Positions 35,080-46,390 are shown, counted from the first letter of the stretch. The stretch is 64,000 bases of DNA from Athripsodes cinereus (GCA_947579605.1 OX388305.1:31571542-31635541), one strand, 5' to 3'. Numbers and translations: made by a program. Notes: generated from the letters alone by a model not told the origin.

Positions 35080-35211
35080 CGGGTTAGTTGGAAGACATCG
35101 CATTTTAGCGATAAACTCGCCCTCTGTACATTGAATTGTATAAATGATATTTTTTATGTTAATTTGTATTATTGTAAACAATGTACAGTGAATAATAAAA
35201 TAAATAAATGA
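35080..35211 (+). repeat. LINE-tail repeat ('gcgataaactcgcc' family)
   Basis: 'gggttagttggaagacatcg', 'ttttagcgataaactcgccc', 'tctgtacattgaattg', 'acaatgtacagtgaataata' and (aaat)n. One of the cleanest copies. Confidence 0.75.
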
Positions 35212-35299
35212 TTTTGAGAATGTCTAGTGATACATGATTCACTTTTTGATTTAATTTTCTTTGATGTTTTTATATATCGCAATAAAATAAATGAACACT

Positions 35300-35431
35300 T
35301 GGGATAAGTTGGAAAAGATGGCGCTTTTGATATAAAACTCGCCCTTTGCACAATGCTTGTATTTAATTTGAATGCATTTCTCTATAAAATTGTATGTATT
35401 GTGATCAATGTACAGTAAATAATAATTAAAC
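35300..35431 (+). repeat. LINE-tail repeat, second adjacent copy
   Basis: 'ttgggataagttggaaaaga', 'aaaactcgccctttgcacaa', 'gatcaatgtacagtaaataa'. More diverged than the copy 90 bp upstream, so not a simple tandem duplicate. Confidence 0.65.
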
Positions 35432-35470
35432 AATTTTTGAAGCTACCATAGAATTCAAGATATGAACACA

Positions 35471-35657
35471 TTGAATTAATTATAAATAAAACACTTACAT
35501 ATTTATAGTATATTTACTGTGACTTTTTTGGACGCGAGCCGGCTTTCAAGAGCTTCCGCTCTCATCATCAGGCTAGCGAAAAGTCATTATCAAGCTCGCG
35601 TCCGATAAAAAATCACAGTGGATATACTATAATAAGTTTTATTTATAATTAATTCAA
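35471..35657 (-). repeat. Foldback with hammerhead-like core (Penelope-like remnant)
   Basis: Arms of about 65 bp (35471-35539 and 35593-35657) are imperfect complements; the outer 22 bp are perfect ('ttgaattaattataaataaa'). On the minus strand the centre reads CTGATGA, a 5-bp stem with tetraloop (agagc-ggaa-gctct), then GAAA, then gccggc. CTGATGA-hairpin-GAAA is the catalytic-core order of hammerhead ribozymes, which occur in Penelope-like retroelements. Stem I pairs poorly, so activity is doubtful. The sequence next to it at 35658-35700 matches that at 46974-47010. Confidence 0.6.
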
Positions 35658-35738
35658 CATGAATTTCTTCCAAGTACCGTCGGTTGCAAAAATATCAACT
35701 TTACATGAACATATTATACATACTTTACATGAACACAT

Positions 35739-37018
35739 ACGCTTCTAAGATACTCACCAACATTATAATGAAAAGGGCGGAAAATAAAATAAACGAAACA
35801 CTTACAGAAGATCAATTTGGATTCCGCAAAGAGACAGGTACAAGAGATGCAATCCTGAGTCTCAGACTTACTCTAGAAAAGAGAATAGCAATTAATAAAA
35901 ACACGTACATAGCATTCATCGACCTTGAAAAAGCATTCGATAAAGTAGACTGGGAACAACTTTTTAACACCCTCAACCAGATAGGAATGAGTTATAAAGA
36001 CAGAAGAGCAATCTGGAGCTTATACAAGAACGAAATGGCTGTGATTAAAAGCGGAGAGAGCTGTGCAGAAGCAAGGGTCGAACAAGGCGTAAGACAAGGA
36101 TGCTCAATGTCGCCAGCTCTCTTTAACTGCTATATACAGCGAGCCATTGATGAACTGAGAGAAGAAATGAAGAACTGGACAGGAGTAAAAATAAATGGGA
36201 AAAAGGTCGACATGATAAGATATGCTGACGACATAGCACTGCTCGCAGACTCCGAGATGGAGCTGAACGAAGCCTTAGGAAAAATGGAAAGTACATATAC
36301 TGTTGTCAAAGTACAACATGAAAATAAATAAAGAAAAAACAAAATGTATGGTCGTTGGAAGAGAGGAAGCGACTGCGAACATTGCCATAAATTGAGTGAG
36401 CATCAAACAAGTAAGAGAATTCGTGTACCTGGGCAGTAGAATAAACCAGGATGGACGCTCCAAAGCAGAAATCGTAAGCAGAATAAACCAGGCAAGGATT
36501 GCCTTTAACAAAAAATCGAAGATATTGGAATCCCCAAATATTGACTTAAGCGTAAGGAAGAACCTTACTAAAGCCTTTGTATGGAGCATTCTGCTTTATG
36601 GTTGTGAGACATGGACCATCAGCAAGAGTGAAAGCGAACGGTTGGCGGCCTTTGAAATGTGGTGCTACAGACGCATGCTTAAGATCCATTGGTCGGAGCA
36701 CGTCGAAAACGAAGAAGTATTAACCAGGGTAGGCGAAAAAAGGCAACTCCTTAAGAGAATCAGCCAACAACGAGCTAACTGGATTGGCCACAACATCAGG
36801 CACCCAGGACTACTCATAGCCTTCGCGGAGGGTAAGACAGAGGGGACAAATGGCAGAGGCCGACCAAGAGACGCATATATGGACCAACTGAAGAGTGATT
36901 TGAACTGTGGCTCATACGTAGAGCTGAAAAGACTGGCGGAGAATAGAGACGAATGGAGAAGAAAAACCAAACTCGTTGCAGACCAATCCAATGGATTGTA
37001 ACTCATTATATATATATA
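35739..37018 (+). pseudogene. RTE-clade LINE ORF2, 5'-truncated, copy 1 (frameshift and stop)
   Basis: Nearly identical to 45109-46375 from its first base. RT motifs are present: TYIAFIDLEKAFDKV (A), GVRQGCSMSPALFNCY (B) and IRYADDIALLAD (C). After them come YGCETWTISKSE, FEMWCYRRMLKIHWSEHVE and the RANWIGHNIRHPG/GRGRPRDAYMDQL C-terminus. A 4-base insertion near 36293 shifts the frame, and a GGA-to-TGA change near 36394 adds a stop. The 3' end is 'atggattgtaact' plus (ta)n, the short-repeat tail typical of RTE elements. Endonuclease and the N-terminal third of ORF2 are absent. No target duplication could be recognised. Confidence 0.9.
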
Positions 37019-37115
37019 TATGAATGACTGTGTGATCAAATTTTCATCGGAAATGCATGTGCAACATGCATTCCATTAATGAAAGATCATTATATAAGAT
37101 AGAGATAAAAAAATA

Positions 37116-37497
37116 CATTGAAGGACCCACCGACCACCCGGATAGCGCAGAAGTCTGAGGACTTCCATTTATCCGAAATTCTACACTTAACAAATCTTGT
37201 CCACAACGGAGGCGCCATAGTGGGCAGCCTGAAGGGCTGGCCGGTCAAAACCTCCGTGTGAAATCTTTTGACTAAACTCCTTCGATGTACCTCTATACGA
37301 GAGAAGCAAACAACATATATGAAACAAAACAAAATAAAAGTATACAAAAACATTCTTAGCCAATTTTACAAACCATACAATAACAATTAAACAGAAATAA
37401 AATAAAATAAGAAAAACAAATTTATATACATATTGGAGCACAAGGCTGAATTGAGGTGTCCAGAAACTTTTCCAGGTTTTTAGGTCGGCGAGCACGC
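37116..37497 (-). repeat. R1-clade LINE 3' UTR fragment
   Basis: Close relative of 5344-5640 with the same block order ('attgaaggaccca', 'ttccatttatccgaaattct', 'gtgggcagcctgaagg', 'cctctatacgagagaagcaa'). It also keeps 'gtccagaaacttttcc', shared with 15069-15559. No coding sequence. Confidence 0.7.
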
Positions 37498-37504
37498 GAG
37501 TATG

Positions 37505-37901
37505 AGGTGAAGGTTTTACTCCATTTCACTGCGTACAGTCGGGCAGAGACTTGGCTCTTGCCTTTGCATATGGGACGAGACACGGCCCGTCACCGGAATA
37601 TGCAGATTGGATTTGCAGAATAGGTGTTGTGTTTCTGCATTGTGTATACATGTGCTTCTTCAGGACCATCTCGCAGAATGGCCGATTCTCGCAGAATCAT
37701 CGCATACTGGATTTGATGTTGTGTCGGCCATTATGTAAGATGGTCCTGATGAGACACATGCGCCAATGTCGAAACATAACATCCCTTCGACAAATCCAAA
37801 CTGCATGTTCCGGTGACGGGCCAAGCCTCGTTCCGTATGCAAAGGCATGAGCCAAGTCTCTGCCCGACTGTACGCAGTGAAATGGAGTAAAACCTTCACC
37901 T
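37505..37901. mobile_element. Foldback MITE, about 397 bp, long inverted arms
   Basis: Left and right halves are largely complementary: 'ggtgaaggttttactccatt', 'tcactgcgtacagtcgggca', 'gagacttggctc', 'cctttgcata' and 'cccgtcaccggaa' recur inverted at the right end, and 'aggaccatct' recurs near the centre. Arms reach about 190 bp with one indel-rich stretch. No coding capacity. A (ta)n microsatellite follows immediately. The target duplication is unclear. Confidence 0.75.
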
Positions 37902-38689
37902 TCATATATATATATATATGTGTGTCTGAGATGTTAGATTAAGGCCGCTATCGGAGAAACCTTTTGATTAGGTGACTATAATACACATCCATCTGTGATA
38001 TCCTCTAATCTACTTGGCAATCGGATGAAATGGGTAATGAAATAAACCGAGAGGGAAAATCTGGACATTTATGATCTACATCAGTTGCGAAAATTACGCA
38101 CGAATATTTTGAATAATTTGATGAATAGGTTGCCAAGTAGCCTCGAATCAAAAATTTAATCAAACTTTGGCGTGAACCTCTTTTCAGATACAATTTATTA
38201 GTTGTCAAGCAAATAATGAAAATGTAGAATCAGGTCAGGGCTGGTACGAGGAACATATTTTGCAATGGACGCTTAAGGTTGATATCTACCTACAATTGTA
38301 CATTGATCCAATATCAATTACACTCCTTCACAAGCGTATCCCATATATCAATTGTAGCGTTAAGATAAAATTAAAGCACACGATACTAAAAATGTCTATA
38401 GGTCCTTCTACAAGTATGTTTATTATATACTCGGATTACAATAAATTTAAACACAATTTTAATGAATATCATGAAGGACGACATTATTTTTCAACAAAGC
38501 ATCATTGTAATATTTCATTGCTATTTTTACTAAAAAGAATACATTCAAATCAAACTACATATTAAATATGTTTTCTATTCCGTACGTGAATTTACATAGG
38601 CTTTCTACTCTTTTCTCTAAGTTTAAGATTATCTTGTAAAACGCAAGTGTTCGTGAAACATCGCAAAAAAGACTCCTTGAATTTAGCAA

Positions 38690-38800
38690 ATGGTAGGTTA
38701 CCCATTCTGAATGGCATATTGTTTCATTGGCACGGAAAAGACAACACGTTGGTCTGCTGTCTACCTCACTTGTTGTATACGCTATGATAGTATTGATTGA
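38690..38800 (+). repeat. SINE-A family, diverged 3'-half copy
   Basis: 'ggttacccattctgaatg', 'ttggcacggaaaagacaaca', 'tggtctgctgtctacctca' and 'gctatgatagtattga' follow SINE-A order with many substitutions. Confidence 0.55.
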
Positions 38801-39137
38801 TAATAAATTTTCATATTTCTACGATTTGTAAAAATCCTATCATGTGTAAATATTTCGTTAAGTCTTGCCACGTTTCAGATAAAATATTATTTAGATCACA
38901 TATGTAATTTTCTAATATTCTTATGGTATTTTACATTTTTTAATAAAATATTTATTAACATTTGAAACATATAAAGCAAGTATTAGTGACACATTTCGTT
39001 TGTTGAAGAAACCATGACAGTATAGATAGATAATATGTTTATCCAGTGGTAAGTGTTCCTCTGACGATTTTAAATATAGTTTCACTTTAATTATTATCCT
39101 ATGTTGTTACTATCGTTTTCATTGGAACACTAAACAC

Positions 39138-39345
39138 GCGACAATAGAGAACGATGGGGCTTCCTACAGGACGAATCCGGAGCATGTGACTGTGGTGCAG
39201 CACAGACTATGCGACACTTGTTGGAGTGTCCATTGTGCCCTGTCACTTGTACTATGGAGGATATTTTTGACGCATCTCCACCTGCAGTGGCTGTACTGGA
39301 GATCAGTTTGATTGGTTTTTTTTCTGGGTTTCGACACGATAAATA
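39138..39345 (+). pseudogene. LINE ORF2 C-terminal fragment with zinc knuckle
   Basis: One open frame reads RDNRERWGFLQDESGACDCG, then AAQTMRHLLECPLCPVTCTM, ending ...GFFSGFRHDK and a stop. It contains the CxCG..QTM.HLL.C knuckle of LINE RT C-termini. Only about 65 residues remain. Upstream of RDNRER no family resemblance is seen. Confidence 0.7.
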
Positions 39346-39819
39346 AATAAGTAATTGGGACACTTCACTGAAGGAGGGTTATCAATATTTTTTATCAATA
39401 ACAATTTTAAAGTATTATGGTATGGTTGGAATAAAAAATAGTTTTATTATATTCCAAAAATATAATATTTAACATTTTTAACGAAAACAAATTTGCTGAA
39501 CGGTTTTTACTTGAAAATATAGTAGATGTTTTGAGTATCTATCAATTTAAAAAATGTGATTATATTTAGGTTATTATATCATCAATTAAAATGTTTTTCC
39601 ACGCAACGATATCATATTATTATTACCATGGAAAAGGTTTACTTCGTAAATTAAAAAAAAAAGTTATTGAAATAATTTCACAATGACACACCATATAGCT
39701 ATAATAATTTTATCCTTGGCTGTTTTCTGTAGGTTATAAGTACTTAGCAATATCATGGATGGATAGGAGTAGCAACAACAGATACTTAAAAATTACGTAC
39801 AAGATATTAGACTCGTTTA

Positions 39820-39915
39820 ATTCAGCGATGAAGTTTTCTACCCATCCAAAATGACTTATTATTTATTGATACGAAAAGGACGACGTACCTACTACATATT
39901 CATGCAATACTATTT
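39820..39915 (+). repeat. SINE-A family, diverged fragment
   Basis: 'ttcagcgatgaagttttcta', 'cccatccaaaatgact' and 'gatacgaaaaggac' match the middle of SINE-A. Strongly diverged. Confidence 0.45.
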
Positions 39916-40984
39916 AGTTTGTTAATATTTTGCAAAAATATATAGGTACGAGTATAATGTGTAAAAATAGTTTTTATACTTATTTAAAAAAAAAGTATAA
40001 TATTTTTAATCGGCTTAATTCCATTCTCATGGAAAATTTAATTTCACTATTTTAACAGTATTCATAACAGCTTGAAAGAAGTACATGTAATATTCTCTCC
40101 ACAGAAAAATTATTTACACAATTCAGCATTACATTACTGAATAACCTCCTTTTCAACAGCTTGTCATTAAAAAATAACAGTGTTATAAGATTATATACAT
40201 ATTGTGTTATCCAACTTTTAAAATTACATTATAAAAAAATATTACGTTACTTATTAGACTAATCAGATCTAGTGATAGGTAGAATATATTAAAAAAAGGA
40301 GGAAATGACAATATTTTATTATAAATCTAGCTAGGTAGTGGGTAGCGTATTTTCAGTTTCCACGTGTATGGCGATAGCGGCGAGAGCATTCAGGGACTCT
40401 TTATGACATCACAAGGCTACAAATAGATAATTTATTAGTTATGTTATATTATGCCATCATCCTTGGGATCAATGACGTAGGGTGCCTTAGACTGGCCCGT
40501 GCCTTAGAAGGATCAAGAACTAAAAGCACGTTGTTGTTATCTCAAGACGATTGGATGCAAGGCTATTGAATTTATGAACAATGATTTCATGAGTTCCTTA
40601 ATGGAATGAATTTTCTGAATTTCAGATATTAAGCATGATTTCAAAGAAATTAATTGTTTTTAAAGATCAACTGAAGTGTCTTTCATTATTATTTCGTTTG
40701 AAAAAGAATTTCTCCGGTTATAATATTTCGAACCTATCACTCAGATCATAGAGGTTCTGATATCTTTGTTTAGTTTGAGAAATTAATATATCTAAACAGC
40801 AATAGTACACATTGATTTGAAGTACAATTCCGAGTCTGAAACTCTCTCATCTGCTGATAACTTATCAAAAAACGCTTCGTCATCTTCTGGCTTTTATTTT
40901 CAAAAATATGTAGTTATCTCTTGGCTCCTTTAGCTAACCATAGAGTCTTATTTCGCTCAGCCTATTCAAAAGATTATACATAAA

Positions 40985-41680
40985 AAAAAACATTATTTAT
41001 TTAACTTATTTATTTTATTCTTCACTGTTCATTGGTTGCAATATAACAAAAAAACAGTGTCATATAAATATCAGTTATACAATTCAATGTACAGAGGGCG
41101 AGTTTATCGCTAATGGGGTGTTCACATTTGGCGAATATCGCCAGGCGAATTTCAAAATATAACGCCAGGCGAAAAAACAAAATTCGCCGTACGCCTATTG
41201 ATCGTCACACCTGTTCACACAGTCCACCGATATAGAAACGCTCTGTCAGATGCGCTTTGATTTTGACACTGTTTTCAAAATGGCGGACGTCGAGATGGAG
41301 ATCGCGAAGTGTTTATTTTTAGTCGAAAATGTTATAGTAGAGTTTATAAGGCGCCTTTTAATTAGGGAAACAAACGCCACAACCAACAACAAAGATAACA
41401 GCTGTCACGAAGCGGGAAACATAATAAAATTTATAGGTTATAAAGTTTTTACCATAGATACGAACGCCGCGCACATCTGCGCATGCGCAAATCGTTCAAT
41501 CGGCCGAAAATGTTGGAAGGTGGTCAACTCGAGACGATATCGTTTCTACTGGTTTTTATCGTTTCAGACTAGCTGTCATTTTGTTCACACGGTTCAAATG
41601 GCTGGCGATATTTTGGTACCCTGGCGATATTCGCCAAAGTGAGAACACCACATAAGATGCGATGTCTTCCAACTAACCCT
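40985..41680 (-). repeat. LINE-tail repeat interrupted by a Harbinger MITE
   Basis: Minus-strand copy: tail part 40985-41113 ('cagagggcgagtttatcgct') and head part 41653-41680 ('gatgcgatgtcttccaacta'). Removing 41114-41652 and one TAA restores the normal order of the repeat, so the MITE inserted into a pre-existing copy. It ends where the L2 frame begins. Confidence 0.75.
41114..41652 (+). mobile_element. PIF/Harbinger MITE, 539 bp, copy 2
   Basis: Inverted ends of about 31 bp ('tggggtgttcacatttggcg' and a complement with a few mismatches), with TAA on each side (41111-41113 and 41653-41655). A frame from the ATG at 41280 begins MADVEMEIAKCLFLVENVIV and stays open to the 3' inverted end. It looks like the 5' end of an element gene left after internal deletion, because the 56448 copy keeps a similar ADVVVCLPLVKNAV start. 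It does not contain a nuclease domain. Harbinger assignment rests on the 3-bp TWA duplication and the ends. Confidence 0.88.
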
Positions 41681-42277
41681 TCCACCTATCGCATCTCGGT
41701 GCTGATCCTGAAGAGCTGGTGAACATATATAATAAAGTACTAACTGAGCTCATTGATAAGCATCCTCCATTGCGAAATCAGAGAAGGAGAGTTAGAAAAT
41801 CGGATGGGTGGTTTGATGAGGACTGTAGAGATCTGAAGAAGGAAATGAGAAGATGTGAGCGAGTCTTCAGAGGGGGTGGTGTGGATGTAGATCGTGAGAT
41901 GTGGATAAATGCTCAGAATGCTTACAGGGCAATGGTAAAGTCAAAACGAGAAAGCTATTGGAGGGAGCTGGTCCATGTTTCAAGGGATTCTAAGACACTG
42001 TGGCATGTACTAAACTCCATCTGTGAAAGAAAGTGCTCTGATGTTGACTCAACTCTGTCTGCCGAGGATCTCGCGAACTACTTCCAGTCTAAAGTTGATT
42101 CAATACGTCAAAGAGCTTGTCGGTAGCCTGGAGGTAGAGTCTCGGCCTTGTGAACATGGGGTCCGTGGTTCGATACCAGGTGCCGGCAAACTCCCCTTTC
42201 ACGACACAAGCTTTTAGTAGCTTACTGTGAAAGGTGTATAAGGTTGTATTTGGGTTTATAACAAAAACCCGGATATA

Positions 42278-42311
<34 letters not shown>

Positions 42312-43962
42312 TGTAGACTGTCAGAGTGGGTACATCAAGAGCCCTGCTCGTGTAAATGTGTCTTTGAGTGGTTTTACTTTGACATCGGAAACTGAAATAA
42401 ACAATATTATTGACAAAATGAAAAATAAACAGTGTATTCTGGACCCTATTCCAACATGGTTGCTCAAAAAGTGTAAGACATATCTTTTAAATTTCTTTGT
42501 GGTTCTTGTGAATTCTATAATAACAGCCTGTGAGGTACCATGTACTTTGAAATCCGCTCACGTTACACCTATCCTAAAAAAACAAAATGTAAGTCCTGAT
42601 GACATGTCAAATTACAGACCAATCTCTAATCTGCCTCTCTTGGCCAAGCTGGTTGAGAAAGTGGTTGCTAGTAGATTGTGCGACTTCTTGGATGACAATA
42701 ATATGTGGCCTGCGAGGCAATCGGCATATAGAAAACATCATTCAACTGAGACTAGCTTGGCAAAGTTGTTGTCAGACATTATTGGATATAATGAAGAGGG
42801 AAAAATAACATTGCTATGTCTGTTGGACATGAGTGCGGCCTTCGATACAGTTGACCACGAACTTTTGGTGCAGAAATTAAATGCTGACTTTGGTGTGTGT
42901 GGGGCTGCACTAGACTGGTTCACTTCATATCTCTCGGGAAGAAAGCAAACGGTGTACTTCAATGATGTCCAGGCAGCAGAGAGGCCATTGTCAACCGGAA
43001 TTCCGCAAGGTTCAATATTGGGGCCTCTCCTCTTCATTCTATATTCGGCTGGAATCCAGACTATTGTTGAATCCTTCGGCTTGAGGCTCAGCGCATATGC
43101 TGATGATGTGCAGATTTATGCTGCGGAGGAAATGACAAAAATTGAAAGTCTGAAACAAACTTTTCTGCAATGCATAGAGGCAGTTTTCTGTTGGCTGTCG
43201 ACAAATAAACTTTGTCTAAATGCTGAAAAAACGGAATTCCTGTGGCTGGCATCTAGAGGGAGACAGCATCTGCTGCCGAAGGATAACATTGTGATCTTAG
43301 GAAGTACTATAACGCCGACAACATCCGTCAGGCTTCTGGGGATCACCATTGACAGCAGCTTGTCCATGGAACGTCACATTGGTAGTGTTGTCAGCTCCTG
43401 CTACTATTGCCTCAGGCAGATCAAGTTGGTCAGAAGATCTCTTACCCGTGATGCCATTAAGACACTAATATCTGCGTTGGTGTTATCCAGACTTGACGAT
43501 TGCAATGTTGTGTTTAGTGGTTTACCAAAGGTGCAGACAAATAGGCTACATTCAGTTTTAAAATCCTCAGCCCGTGTTGTATATGGAGCAGATAGGTATG
43601 ATAGCATCACACCTCTTTTAAAAGAACTGCACTGGCTGCCTATAGAAGCCAGAATTCAGTATAAAGTGTGTGCTTTTGTATATAAGGCTCTAAATGATAT
43701 GGCCCCCACATACATTAGTGATTTGTGCACTTTGAGAAGTTTGGGAGAGAGGCGGCGTGCCCTGAGGTCAGCGCAGAGTGCGGCGCATGAGCTGGAGCTT
43801 CCACAGAGGGCACGTTTAACAGGTTACGGTGACCGCGCTTTTTCTGTTTCTGCCCCTAATCTGTGGAACAGACTGCCTCTGGGGCTCAGGTGTGCTGCCG
43901 ACTTCCAGGCTTTTAAGAGGGACCTCAAGACCTACTTTTTCAAACTTTTTTATGAACTGTGA
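41680..43962 (+). pseudogene. L2-clade LINE ORF2, 5'-truncated and split by a SINE
   Basis: Frame 1 runs LSHLGADPEELVNIYNKVLT (linker between endonuclease and RT) to about 42108, is broken by the SINE at 42110-42311, and resumes in the same frame to TGA at 43960-43962. RT motifs: NYRPISNLPLLAKLVEKVV, LLDMSAAFDTVDH (A), GIPQGSILGPLLFILY (B), SAYADDVQIYA (C). The C-terminus has HWLPIEARIQYKVCAFVYKA, APNLWNRLPLGLR and FKRDLKTYFF, diagnostic of the L2 (and related CR1) clade. Apart from the SINE the RT frame has no stop, so truncation and SINE insertion are the main lesions. The endonuclease domain is lost. The 3' UTR probably extends to about 44080. Confidence 0.92.
42110..42311 (+). repeat. SINE-B (tRNA-Thr-derived), full copy inside the L2 LINE
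   Basis: Head 'gtcggtagcctggaggtaga', anticodon-arm region 'ccttgtgaaca', then 'ggggtccgtggttcgata' (box B). It follows the order of an animal tRNA-Thr (TCGGTAGCTCAGGGGTAGAG...GGGGTC...GTTCGATC). The body has 'cctttcacgacacaagct', 'gtgtataaggttgtatttgg' and ends 'atatcttttt' with poly(A) of about 27. Because the L2 frame is the same on both sides, the insertion length keeps phase, but the SINE has a stop. No clean target duplication is visible. Other copies: 60925-61086 and 55476-55569. Confidence 0.85.
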
Positions 43963-44203
43963 CTGTTGTGTATATTGCATTATTTTATTTTTATTTCTGA
44001 CGCGGATACATATTATTATGTATCTGAGATTATGTGTTATAAGGTTTTTGTATTTAAATTTGAACTCTTGACACAGACAACATTGTTGAAGATAGAACAT
44101 TATCATGTACAGCGTCCTCGAGGTGCTATGACACGAAGATGGCGCTATAAATACTCTCCGTTATATAACTAACATTGGAGAACATTTTCCGAATATACAT
44201 ATT

Positions 44204-44261
44204 CGGGGCCTCTGAAGTGCGGGGACCCCGTATCATTAATACGGCGGTAGCTACGCCTTTG
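44204..44261 (-). repeat. Possible DNA-transposon end
   Basis: GC-rich stretch. On the minus strand 'caaaggcgtagctaccgccg' is followed by 'cggggtccccgcacttcaga'. This resembles a terminal segment of a nonautonomous DNA element, but no opposite end was found. Confidence 0.25.
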
Positions 44262-44494
44262 ATTGAGATTCCAAACATTGTATGACATCTGATCATACAT
44301 TCAATACGATGAATTCAATGGAGAATCTAGTCGGCGAAATAAAAAACTATGTGCGAACACTCAACGTACGTACATATTATCACCATTTTCAGAAGAAATA
44401 AAAACTTTGATTCCACTTTATTTGTTCAAAGATCACAATGTTTATACTTTGAATCATTAAGTATATTATATTTTAAGTATGATAGAAATGCGTT

Positions 44495-46390
44495 AAAATG
44501 CGAAATGCTCTAAAACAGAAGAAGGGAAAAAGGAATATAAAGCCCTTATAAATAAAATTAACAAAGAATCCAAGCTGAGAAAGGAATGTTATTTGCAAGA
44601 AAAATGCAAAAATATTAACAGGAATATAAAACAAAGGAAATTTGAAACCGCATACTCTGAAGTAAAGAATTTCTTCAATGACAAAACACAACCACGATGT
44701 GCTATACAAGATAAAAACGGCAAACTGCTGTTTGAGGATGAATTGATCGTAAAAAGATGGAAAGAATACCTAGAACAATTATACAAAGGAAAGAACATAG
44801 TCAAGGAAAGCAAAGCACTAGAAGCAGAATATGACGTAGAAAATAATGGAGATGACATCTTAAGAAGTGAATTTGATATTGCATTAGCAAAGTTGAAAGA
44901 CGGCAAAGCACCAGGTATTGACCTGATTCCATCAGAGCTGCTTAAATGCGCAGGAAAAGGCATGCTTGATACATTGTATAAGCTTGTCTGCAAAATATAC
45001 AACACAGGAGAGATACCTGAGGACTTTGCCAAATGTCTGATACGAGCGCTTCCTAAGAAAGCAGGCACGACAAAGTGTGAACAACACAGAACCTTAAGCA
45101 TGATATCACACGCTTCTAAGATACTCACCAACATTATAATGAAAAGGGCGGAAAATAAAATCAACGAAACACTTTCAGAAGATCAATTTGGATTCCGCAA
45201 AGAGACAGGTACAAGAGATGCAATCCTGAGTCTCAGACTTACTCTAGAAAAGAGAATAACAATTAATAAAAACACATATATAGCATTCATCGACCTTGAA
45301 AAAGCATTCGATAAAGTAGAATGGGAACAACTCTTTAACACCCTCAACCAGATAGGAATGAGTTATAAGGATAGAAGAGCAATCTGGAGCTTATACAAGA
45401 ACGAAATGGCTGTGATTAAAAGCGGAGAGAGCTGTGCAGAAGCAAGGGTCGAACAAGGCGTAAGACAAGGATGCTCAATGTCGCCAGCTCTCTTTAACTG
45501 CTATATACAGCGAGCCATTGATGAACTGAGAGAAGAAATGAAGAACTGGACAGGAGTAAAAATAAATGGGAAAAAGGTCGACATGATAAGATATGCTGAC
45601 GACATAGCACTGCTCGCAGACTCCGAGATGGAGCTGAACGAAGCTTTAGGAAAAATGGAAAGTATACTGTTGTCAAAGTACAACATGAAAATAAATAAAG
45701 AAAAAACAAAATGTATGGTCGTTGGAAGAGAGGAAGCGACTGCGAACATTGCATTAAATGGAGTGAGCATCAAACAAGTAAGTGAATTCGTGTACCTGGG
45801 CAGCAGAATAAACCAGGATGGACGCTCCAAAGCAGAAATTGTAAGCAGAATAAACCAGGCAAGGATTGCCTTCAACAAAAAATCGAAGATATTGGAATCC
45901 CCAAATATCGACTTAAGCGTAAGGAAGAACCTTACTAAAGCCTTTGTATGGAGCATTCTGCTTTATGGTTGTGAGACATGGACCATCAGCAAGAGTGAAA
46001 GCGGACGGTTGGCGGCCTTTTAAATGTGGTGCTACAGACGCATGCTTAAGATCCATTGGTCGGAGCACGTCGAAAACGAAGAAGTATTAACCAGGGTAGG
46101 CGAAAAAAGGCAACTCCTTAAGAGAATCAGCCAACAACGAGCTAACTGGATTGGCCACAACATCAGGCACCCAGGACTACTCATCGCCATCGCGGAGGGT
46201 AAGACCGAGGGAACAAATGGCAGAGGCCGACCAAGAGACGCATATATGGACCAACTGAAGAGGGACATGAACTGTGGCTCATACGTAGAGCTTAAAAGAC
46301 TGGCTGAGAATAGGGAGGAATGGAGAAGAAAAACCAAACTCGTTGCAGACCAATCCAATGGATTGTAACTAAATATATATATATATATAA
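44495..46390 (+). mobile_element. RTE-clade LINE insertion, 5'-truncated, copy 2 (11-bp target duplication)
   Basis: Bounded by the exact direct repeat 'agaaatgcgtt' (44484-44494 and 46391-46401). The element starts inside ORF2 and ends in 'ggattgtaactaaa' plus (ta)n. Boundaries are therefore defined to the base, giving an 1896-bp insertion. Confidence 0.92.
44497..46368 (+). pseudogene. RTE-clade LINE ORF2 fragment with one nonsense codon
   Basis: Open from the truncation point to a TAA at 46021-46023, then open again in the same frame to the natural stop at 46366-46368. Copy 1 (35739) has GAA at this codon, so a single G-to-T change made the stop. Order: basic linker, GKAPGIDLIPSELLK, RT motifs TYIAFIDLEKAFDKV (A), GVRQGCSMSPALFNCY (B), IRYADDIALLAD (C). 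It then continues YGCETWTISKSE and FEMWCYRRMLKIHWSEHVE, and ends RRKTKLVADQSNGL. In living elements ORF2 supplies nicking and reverse transcription at the target. Here the endonuclease is missing, so no function is expected. Confidence 0.92.

Noticed and set aside
44589..46358. Long minus-strand frames across the RTE element
   Set aside because: Antisense shadows of the RTE ORF2. They show no independent motifs.
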